Source of the DNA: Xiphydria camelus
Lineage: Eukaryota > Arthropoda > Insecta > Hymenoptera > Xiphydriidae
Length of the DNA stretch: 64,000 nt
Assembly: GCA_963678675.1 (NCBI GenBank)
Contig: OY783192.1
Coordinates: forward strand, 33,821,250-33,885,249
Direction: 5' to 3'
The position numbers and the translations under genes were made by a program. A model generated the notes under the pieces. It ran no database searches, had not been told where the DNA came from, and worked only from the letters and a program-made list of their open reading frames with translations. Below are positions 57,701 to 64,000 of the stretch, one piece after another (the first letter of the stretch is position 1; each line of letters starts with the position of its first letter).

Positions 57701-60700
57701 CGATCACGGAAGGACAGAACGTCACCGGTTGCGTCGCCGAATGCGAGGAATTGCTCGACGCGGATTGTCCCGCTTCTCCGTCCGGAGTCTTGTGCTTCAG
57801 AATGGAGACTGGCGCCACGTTGTGACGAACGGCTGTTGGCTGGATGATATCGGGCGGATTGCTGTCCTCGCTGGACTTTTTTAAGATAGAACTCTTGCTG
57901 GGAGACGGCGGAGGTGCTTCGACGCTTATCGCTAAGTTTTCGAGGGCGCTGCGATTTTTTCCTAAGGGAGGCGACGCTCCGGCTGTGTGGACTTCGGGTA
58001 AGACCGATCGTGACTTGGAGCTCGCCGGAGGACTCGCGCTCGAGGTAAGCCTCTCGACGCGTTCCATAGTTGCTCTTGTTAGTGCTGTCAATGCATCGAC
58101 CCTTCGTGATACTTCTGAGACATCATGTCCACCACCACTATAAGAATCGAAATGATCACTTTGAAAAGTGTGTCGATTTTGGATTCGCCTGACGTATATT
58201 GGCGTTGCTACGCTGCGCGTCGTGAAGAGATGATCGAATCGTACTAAGAAAGAGGTGTTTTCATGTCGCGTGCATGTTCTACCCTAATTAACAGAGTCGA
58301 CAAGGTCGATGAAAATAAGAGGAGGTAGTATGGTTTACTGGACGATATGTTTAACGACAGAAAATGTTTTTTTCATGTAATTACGATGACCGATCTAGTT
58401 CAAGTCTCCAAACGGAGCGCATGCACGATCCCCATCGTCGACGCTTAATAAATCGAACAGCCCCTTTCTTTCATTACAAACTCGTCAAACTATAATCCCA
58501 ACAAATTACTTTGAGCGAAAGGACAAGTGACCGCAGTGATTGAGATAATAAATTCGTAATCGATGAAATGCCGAGTAAATAAATGAAATTAGGAACGCAG
58601 ACACGTTACAAACTAGTGCAGCCAAATAGTTCAAAGTATAGAGACAACGTAGCTAGACCCGACTAGTGCAGCCAAATAGTTCAAAGTATAGAGACAACGT
58701 AGCTAGACCCGACTGCAATGTCTGTGATTTAATTATAATAGTCTACACGATTGGATATTAGCTGAGCGGATGCTTCGGATAAAGATCTAATTTTAAACGA
58801 AGGATTTAACATTTATCAAAAACCTATTTAGACGAATCAATAGCAGATCGATACTTATTTAAGGCGCAATGACGGCAATTGCGTTTTCATCACGATTACC
58901 TATTCATCTGCGAAATCTTGTCTTAAGTTGCTATTCACATTCTTTAAAGGTAACATTTTCAACTACGAAAGTGTTTGCAATAGGTGCAATGATATGATCA
59001 TGCTTAAAATGGATCAGATTGGATGAAATAACAAATTGAACGTATTTAGCCTGTCCGCTTTAGTCGCGTTTATTTTGTTCCATGCAAATTTCTAGTTTAA
59101 GGCAGCACAGTACTCTTTTAAAGACTATAAGTCGCATTCCAATATCCGTTGAAAGTCAAGAGATATTGAGACACTTGCGATTCAAGTGGACGAATAAAGT
59201 TCGATCAAGTCATTACCGCATTCGAAAGCCTCTAAGAAATATTTCACGAAAGTCTAAGACGATACCGCGAAGGTAGTGGTCGGTGGAGAATAAATTTCGT
59301 ACGCATTCCTTTTTCGAATCTCCTCAGGAAACTCGTAGAAACGTTAAATCGGGTTAGTTCGGCATTGAGTTAGCGGCGACAAGAGAAGAACACGTTACCT
59401 CGACAGATTAGAATGACGAAAGATATCGACAAAAAATATACCTAGTGCGCTGCGTGCTAGAAGATTTCATGCCAGAGGAGGAAGCGATGGGAGCTGTGGT
59501 AGAAGACGACGCGTGAGTCTTAGAGCGACCTGTGTCGATGTGAGTTGTCGTGACTTTACGCGAGGAGACGTCCTTCGTGTCGGGATACTTTCTCTGCGAA
59601 TTGGCCGGACTCCTCCGGGACGTGGTGGAATCCGGCGAAGATATCACTTCGGTCGCGTGATTTCGCCTGCTCGAAAGTCGCCGGGACCATCGATCGCTGC
59701 TGTCACCTGCGGAAAATAAATTCATGCGATATATATATCGGCATGCTTTTTACTTTTTACGGATGTTGGATCGGAAATACTTGAGGCGGGGTTTTTATGG
59801 ACTTTTCTCGGCATTGAACACGATTCCATTTGTAGAATAGCTTCCGGAAGGAATTATAAAGTGAAGGGAACTGTTTACCGCGACGAATAAAATGTTTGTT
59901 TACTCTTCTTGGATGTTTTTCATTAGAATGCCAATGTACCGTATGAGTCTGAATTTACTCGCCAGGAGAGAAAATTGAATTACTATTATCTCGTTATCTA
60001 TGAATTTGTGGCTCACCTTTGTGTAATACTTTTTTTTGAAGATTATATCTTTATCTACAATACAGTCTTATATCGATGTAAACCAAAAGTTGATAAACAA
60101 TGAAATAATAACGGTTAAAGTTTCTTCCCTGGCGAGTAAGTTTAGATTCATATATGTTATAATTTGTTCGCTTCTACTTCGGATTGCAGCTAGTATTATT
60201 AGCTTACTACTTACTCGTTTGTTCCGGTGGCACAACCTCCGTATTCAACGATCGATTCAAATAAGATTTGCGCTTGTAACTCTTGTCTCTCTCTCGCGTA
60301 ACACTCGTTGCGCTACTGCTATCTGATGACATCGGACTTCTCTGAAAGTGCGGTGAATTTTATTGGAGCTTTATTCAACTTAAAATAAATCATAGTGCGA
60401 GTTCCTGAAGCAAAACGGTCGGTACTGATTCGCACAATCGAAAGGTCGCTATTGAAACTTCGCCAAAATTTCTCGCGATTACTTCATATCAGTTACTTAC
60501 TTCCTTCGTGCGAGATGCCGAAGTTGGATGCAGTCTCGAAGATGCCAAGGTCTCTGATACTCCGGATCGCCTAGACCATGGCGATCCTTTCGCGCTGACG
60601 GAATCTGTGCATTTTATGATTTACGATTTCACAATGATATGAGCTATTCGCAATTTTCGTCGGATAGGCAAAATATCAACAATCAAATTAAACGTAAAAT

Positions 60701-63700
60701 GCTATGAGAAGCTATCTTACAATCCGATCAAACTTTCTATTTCTATTGAAATTAAAGAAACTTTTAAATAGAAAAGAAACGAAGGCTCATTTCGGAATTA
60801 TCCGCCCTAGCGTAAGAAAGATAACGTTTTTTTATTCATCAAATTAGATTTTTCATACGGACTTTGTTTCGCGCTGCGTATAATCATCTAACTCAGTAGC
60901 CAAGGAAAAGTGAAACATGAATTTCCATTATATAATACAGCGGTCATAACTGCTATAGTATGTAGAATAGATTTGGAACGTATTCAAGCGCGAATTTAGT
61001 GCTTACGTGATATTTGCAAAATAACAGTAAATGTCCGAGCACCGAATTATTCAACATAAATTGGGTAAGAAGGAAGTGTGGATTAGAGGTTTTACTAGTG
61101 TGCCCGTAACGACTTTAATCAAATCATGAATAAAGGCAGAGGATTTTGAAACTACTTTTAACTAATTAATATACGAGAAAGTTTTTTATCAATTTATCCT
61201 TCCAATTAAAAAAGAAATACAATTCTTCAGTGGATTGTAAATTTAGAAAAATGCGAAATCTTTTTGCAATCTATAGGTAATTATACAAAAGCATCCTGTT
61301 TATTTTCATTATTGTCCAAGATTAATATTTTGATGGTCTTTAAGGATTCCAGATATTTCCCATGAATTTGAACTCTTAAAATATATTGAAGTGTTTCTAT
61401 CGCTATCGTAATGCTTTACAAAAAAAAAAGAGGTATAAATCTTTCTATTATTTTTCTTACACTTGTACCCTCGTCACACCGAAGTTATCGAAGCAGTGCG
61501 AAGGTGCAAACAGGAACGGATACGTGAGCGAGTTATTTCCACAGAGGATAAATAAAGCGGGATTCAAAAGCAAAGGAATAGTATTAAATCATGCGAACAG
61601 TTAGATTTAATTAGTGAAGTTTCAACTATACTCCGATTTTCTTTAAATATTCAGTTTGTTTTAGAATTTAATTAGATTTTCTCTCCAATAAAATGGTTAT
61701 TATTGCATATTTTTTTAATTTTTAATCGTCGTGTATATCGAGCGATCGAATACTTCTTCATTGAGACAGTTAACGGACTTATATGGTACGAGAAAATTAC
61801 GAAGGTTATTATTACTCCCTTAAAATAAGTCCCCAATAAAACGCAGTAGAAAACACTCACCGTTTGGTGAAACAATAGACGCTGCACGCAATCTAGAAGC
61901 TTTAGTCTCGCGTACGGGGGTCGTTCTAGTCGAGGAAGGTGGGCTTTTCGAGCCCTCTCTGCCTTCTAAACGTGAAACGAGACGACTGTTGGTTTTTTCC
62001 AGTAACGACGTACTGTTATTATGTCCTGTTTTAAGAATAATAACAATTTATATTTTCATTTTGAAATCCCGTCAGACTAACTCTGCAGATTCATGGAGAA
62101 TCACAGAGCGTGGAGTTCAATGAAATTGGGTTTAAAAATTCCAGAATAATTCGCGTATACATGTGTACTTAATTGTTTTTTTTTATACAACACGATAATT
62201 TTCTCAATGATTCTGGGTATTATAAGATTAATTACGTGATGTAATAGCACTGATTTCCAACGCTAAATAATAATTATTTCATTCACAGTGAGAAATAATT
62301 AAAAAAAAGATTTTCAATAGTTAATAAAAACATATGATTCCCGTATATTTAAAAAAGGACCTTTTATCTATGAAATACTGCAGTAAGAAAACGAAGTAGT
62401 GTACTTATATTTATATCAATTAATATTCCATTTTTTGAAAGAAAAAGCTTGATATTTCCCCTTGGGACTGAAGGGAGAAACTCAGTTAAGTAACATTCTC
62501 AAATATGTTGCTCCCTTTATTGCTCAGTACACTTCTGTATCAGATTGGTCCATCATTTTTACGATCGCAGTAATTTTTCTAGTTTTCTCCGCAACACAGC
62601 AAGGTATAGTGTTGGAAACGAAGGGGTTGGAACTCGCAAAGTGAGAAAAAAGGAATGTAAGGAACTGAAAAACAAAGGGGAGAGTGCAATAACGAATATG
62701 CCAGTCAAACGCGTGAGTTCCGTGCATAAATTGTACGTAAATGAAACGTACTTGGAGGTAAGTAATCCTGATTTTAGAAGAGTTATGTAACAAAAATGTT
62801 CGAAAGCGTTGCATAATTACAGTGCACTGATCTTCGAACTCGTGTATCTTCCACGAAAATTAAAGAGATCTGCTACGCGTGCATCGCGATACAGCGAAAC
62901 GTAAAAGAAGCGAATAAATCAAGGAACACACCAAAGTGCGACTGTGCTCACTTTTGCTGGCGACATCCGAGGAAACGCTGACCGCATCTTTCTTGGCGGA
63001 TCCGGATCCTTGACTGCGTTGGACCCCATGGTTTCGCGAAACAATTGTCTCGCCCTCGCGTTGTATCGAATTCCTTCCGATTCCATTTAACGAATTGCCT
63101 TCGCTGGCTGCCATCAATGTAGATACGCCAGCCGCTACCATGACTGCAAATACACGGAGATTGTTTTATTAAATAAAATATTAACTAGGTAACGTACGGC
63201 GTTGTACGATATAATACAGATAAGTTTGCTGGATGTTGGATAACTCTAAAAAATATACATTATCGTTAATAAATCTGCGTTGTAGAATATTAAATTGAGT
63301 AACTTAGAAAGATACTTAATGAATTATCCTATAATAGAAAAATTAGCGTACATTTAAGAATTTGCCAGTTCACTAATAAAATGATAGAGATAACTTCAAG
63401 AATATTATTTATAAACGATTATATACATTGTGAAGGGTTAACAAATTAAATGTGGTACGATCTTAATAGGGTCTTAACTATATACAGATTAATTAAAATA
63501 AGACAGTTTAGCAGCGTCTGGCAGAACAGGAATAATACGTCTGCTAAGCACTACGTATTTCCACTATTTATCCATTTTTAATCGAATAATCGTCCTTAGT
63601 CTAGAAAATATAATAGTAGAATGCTAGGGCTTCACATAGGTACTTAATAAAAAGGACAATTAAAATGGTCAGTCTCTAATCTCAATTGGTGGTTCTTAAA

Positions 63701-64000
63701 AGGCTGAATAATTTCGATTTTAAAAGATACAGTCGGAGCTATCTGTAAAGATACGATTTCTCCTTCTCAGTCAAGACATTACATCCTTACAGAGACTTGA
63801 TCGTTGTTCATCGTTGAGTGATCCAATCAATTTTTTTGCAAATGCGTTATCTATGAATCTTCGTGTCGATAAAGTTTGTGACGAGTATTCACTAATAATA
63901 ATTTGATTTACCTGCAATATCATGCTTCATAAAACTCATACAGCAGACACAAGTATCTACCATGAAATCCAGATATAAGCTTTCTCCCGGGTCGCGGCAT
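36155..64000 (-). CDS. Svil: Supervillin (Svil), membrane-associated actin/myosin-binding villin-family protein; 5' end outside window
   Basis: Twenty-six exons keep one frame to TGA: 64000>-63912, 63143-62952, 62025-61861, 60604-60501, 60341-60215, 59706-59442, 58137-56644, 54003-53267, 49946-49142, 44454-44163, 42160-41887, 41750-41652, 41409-41241, 40958-40801, 40703-40459, 40292-40091, 39716-39565, 39449-38988, 38767-38617, 38514-38363, 38235-37963, 37763-37640, 37453-37259, 37118-36844, 36711-36556, 36241-36155. At least 2,480 residues are visible. The N-terminal half is Ser/Arg/Lys-rich and disordered, with Ile-Leu-Lys repeats. The middle has the conserved DPSKLSLAERVRLFNQK, SIADRLAALQRSGTTNWKRR and GWRKKVPVSDAIKFSVAGKM blocks, then RRLASKNPLKTLAARTDL. 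Five gelsolin-like repeats and a villin headpiece follow. Supervillin is known to link membranes to F-actin and myosin II. Extra alternative exons in the long 5' introns may have been missed. Confidence 0.95.
36844..40703 (-). other. Supervillin gelsolin-like repeat block
   Basis: Thirteen exons from 40703 to 36844 encode the gelsolin-like repeats: (1) KGRRHVQVRLVEPIATNINA with a NYVLVTKSE core; (2) ILVFDFGSEMYIWNGKTAS; (3) VTMWDIDEFTHTLL with CVYFIWQGQNASLNEQGAAA; (4) RLYVWHGKSS; (5) PRLFHLSSVSGEFTATEF with VLWVWQGWWP. Each has the hydrophobic strand followed by (Y/V)xWxG typical of the fold. The linker EMEEGKEPEEFFDALGG, where the real order is IVEMEEGKEPEEFFDALGG, matches the family. Introns are mostly 70-200 bp; one of 374 bp is filled by a foldback element. 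Confidence 0.93.
39820..40078. mobile_element. Foldback/MITE in a short supervillin intron
   Basis: Inverted arms of roughly 95 bp begin CCCTGCTAAAAAT on the left and end with its diverged complement ATTTTTAACAGGG on the right. Further pairing includes TTCAAAAATACCATAGAG against CTCTATCGTATTTTTGAA. The element takes up most of the 374-bp intron 39717-40090. Non-coding. Confidence 0.75.
42161..43321. other. Supervillin intron sequence
   Basis: AT-rich intron sequence between exons 42160-41887 and 44454-44163, left of the foldback element. No gene, repeat or RNA was recognised. Confidence 0.4.
43322..44067. mobile_element. Long foldback element with internal G-run
   Basis: Arms of about 265 bp (43322-43590 and 43795-44067) pair as diverged inverted copies. 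Shared pieces include ACTGAACCAGA at the ends, AGTAGATTGAAATAAAAATA, GAGCAAGCATCGGTAGC, and TGGAGCTCC near the inner ends. A run of 21 G lies in the left arm at 43414-43434; the matching place in the right arm has only GAGAGA-type sequence. Reading through the left arm gives a short open frame with no recognised domain. It ends about 95 bases from the donor of exon 44454-44163. Confidence 0.8.
44455..46780. other. Supervillin intron, left part, with CpG-rich segment
   Basis: Mostly AT-rich intron with no recognised gene. Bases about 46045-46540 are clearly richer in CpG and carry a plus-strand frame of 79 residues (46064-46303) directly after a CTGCAG acceptor-like site, with a CTATAAAG box near 46230. 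This could be a small plus-strand transcript or an internal promoter for a shorter supervillin form. Neither is supported by homology. Confidence 0.3.
46781..47162. mobile_element. MITE with 25-bp perfect terminal inverted repeats and TTA target duplication
   Basis: Starts GGGGTCGTCCATTAATCACG and ends with the exact reverse complement; 25 end bases match. TTA is present on both sides (46778-46780 and 47163-47165), which suggests a PIF/Harbinger-like or related transposase. The inside is non-coding and holds runs of 10 G (46853-46862) and 12 G (47059-47070), plus further G-rich tracts. Confidence 0.88.
47166..49141. other. Supervillin intron, right part
   Basis: No gene recognised. A minus-strand open frame of 85 residues at 48205-48462 ends in TVESLWEDIVDQIKYC and has the look of a decayed coding fragment, but no family was recognised and there are no flanking repeats. 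Confidence 0.35.
50186..51153. mobile_element. Non-autonomous piggyBac-like element
   Basis: Terminal inverted repeats are CACTAAACATACC on the left and CACTAAACGTACC (reverse complement of the right end), one mismatch in 13. They are flanked by TTAA on both sides (50182-50185 and 51154-51157), the hallmark target duplication of piggyBac transposition. The near-palindrome GGGGTCATTTGACCCC or its variant occurs three times inside (near 50233, 50944 and 51121). At 968 bp it is far too short for an autonomous copy, but it keeps the end of the transposase gene (next entry). It lies in supervillin intron 49947-53266. Confidence 0.9.
50375..50585 (-). pseudogene. C-terminal remnant of piggyBac-like transposase (cysteine-rich domain)
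   Basis: About 70 residues ending KEKPTICKRRN before TAA. Cysteines are spaced C-x5-C-x9-C-x2-C-x5-C-x2-C-x8-C, which is the C-terminal cysteine-rich (RING/PHD-like) domain of piggyBac-type transposases that binds the element ends. The catalytic DDE region is missing, so this cannot move itself. It points leftward, with its original 5' part deleted toward the right end of the element. Confidence 0.8.
51755..52329. mobile_element. Tc1/mariner-type foldback element
   Basis: The ends read CAGGGTGTTACTACAAAAG and, reversed, CAGGGTTACTACAAAAG, with TA on both sides (51753-51754 and 52330-52331). The inverted arms are unusually long: 51755-51929 and 52155-52329, about 175 bp each and over 90% alike by eye. 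The left arm includes the last codons of the transposase; the right arm repeats them in inverted orientation. So one end of a parent mariner was duplicated as an inverted copy and replaced the other end. Lies in supervillin intron 49947-53266. Confidence 0.88.
51877..52156 (-). pseudogene. Mariner-type transposase, C-terminal fragment
   Basis: About 92 residues in one frame, beginning RWIGRCAEQDL, then WPPKSPDLTLCDSFLWG and ending RVTRGTHIEHIM before a stop. SPDLTxCDxFLWG carries the third catalytic Asp of mariner-like DDE/D transposases. The first two catalytic residues are missing because the fragment is cut at the inverted-repeat junction near 52156. Not functional. Confidence 0.85.
52332..53266. 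other. Supervillin intron sequence
   Basis: Rest of intron 49947-53266, right of the mariner foldback. No gene or repeat recognised. Confidence 0.4.
54004..56643. other. Supervillin intron sequence
   Basis: A 2.6-kb intron. A plus-strand frame of 162 codons at about 55032-55520 has no domain, splice context or Met-led homology that I recognise and is treated as chance. A CpG-richer stretch occurs at 55130-55450. Confidence 0.4.
56979..57891 (-). repeat. Ile-Leu-Lys motif array encoded in a supervillin exon
   Basis: In the 1.49-kb exon 58137-56644 the motif x-I/V-L-K/R recurs twelve times: SILKK, SILKH, GILKK, EILRR, PILKN, SILKR, GILKR, PILKK (twice), TILKC, SVLRN, PILKQ. Most are followed by basic residues and then Ser-Ser-x-Asp/Glu, as in GILKKRSSLDE and PILKKKSSTESDE. 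Two strict copies (SILKP, SILKA) and SVLKR lie in exon 49946-49142, and GILR lies in exon 54003-53267. A His run (HHHHHHH, near 57345-57370) interrupts the array. Confidence 0.9.
58612..58714. repeat. 50-bp exact tandem duplication
   Basis: A 50-bp unit starting ACTAGTGCAGCCAAATAGTT is present twice head-to-tail (58612-58661 and 58662-58711) without a visible difference. It lies in supervillin intron 58138-59441. The identity means it is recent, or it could be an assembly artefact. Confidence 0.9.
58715..59441. other. Supervillin intron sequence
   Basis: No gene or clear repeat recognised between the 50-bp tandem duplication and the next exon. Confidence 0.4.
59935..60161. mobile_element. 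Palindromic MITE, family A, copy 2
   Basis: Inverted arms of about 80 bp (GAATTTACTCGCCAGGAGAG on the left, its diverged complement near 60118-60145 on the right) with a shared centre. The whole element aligns with the reverse complement of 8851-9062, including the middle CTACAATA-AGTCTTATATCGAT stretch. Located in the supervillin intron 59707-60214, ending about 50 bases before the exon at 60215. Confidence 0.8.
60605..61860. other. Supervillin intron sequence
   Basis: AT-rich, about 1.25 kb. A plus-strand frame at 61386-61604 has no recognised domain. Nothing else seen. Confidence 0.4.
62462..62644 (+). pseudogene. Possible fragment of an MFS (SLC17-like) transporter C-terminus
   Basis: A 60-codon frame on the plus strand inside a supervillin intron reads like the last transmembrane helix of a major facilitator protein: LSNILKYVAPFIAQ, then VSDWSIIFTIAVIFLVFSA, then a polar tail. 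SLC17-type transporters have a similar N-x6-A-P-x-I ... W-x-I-F-x-I-A pattern there. No start codon, upstream exons or conserved neighbours are seen. It may be chance or a decayed fragment. Confidence 0.3.
63144..63911. other. Supervillin intron sequence
   Basis: AT-rich intron between the last two exons visible at the right edge. No gene or repeat recognised. Confidence 0.4.

Overview
The window looks like insect nuclear DNA, most probably from a hymenopteran and perhaps an ant. That is inference from intron-rich genes with short AT-rich introns, CpG-rich exons and many small Tc1/mariner-, piggyBac- and MITE-type remnants; nothing here fixes the species. Splice sites were read by eye, and every gene model below keeps one open frame through all its junctions.

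Layout. (1) Bases 1-4636, plus strand: the 3' ten exons of TMF1, a Golgi coiled-coil golgin (1,155 residues visible; the start lies outside). (2) Bases 4637-11732: gene-free spacer with a palindromic MITE, an adjoining foldback and two related sequence blocks. (3) Bases 11733-31861, minus strand: complete SMG1, the PI3K-like kinase of nonsense-mediated decay, 15 coding exons and 3,616 residues. Its largest intron (16261-21437) interrupts the kinase domain and hosts, on the opposite strand, a complete three-exon class A GPCR (19312-21190, 372 residues). (4) Bases 31862-36154: spacer with two back-to-back MITEs. (5) Bases 36155-64000, minus strand: supervillin, at least 26 coding exons and 2,480 residues, running off the right edge. 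Its 3' half is compact (gelsolin-like repeats and villin headpiece); its 5' half has large introns loaded with transposon remnants.

The genes do not form a pathway: TMF1 serves Golgi traffic, SMG1 mRNA surveillance, supervillin the membrane cytoskeleton, and the GPCR is an orphan. TMF1 and SMG1 converge; SMG1 and supervillin are head-to-tail on the minus strand.

Most notable: the disordered N-terminal half of supervillin carries a long array of Ile-Leu-Lys motifs, eight of which fit the protein phosphatase 1 'SILK' docking consensus. Others are the GPCR nested in the SMG1 kinase intron, an internal duplication in TMF1, and a set of foldback elements, including a mariner remnant whose end is duplicated in inverted orientation. 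No rRNA, tRNA or CRISPR array was seen.
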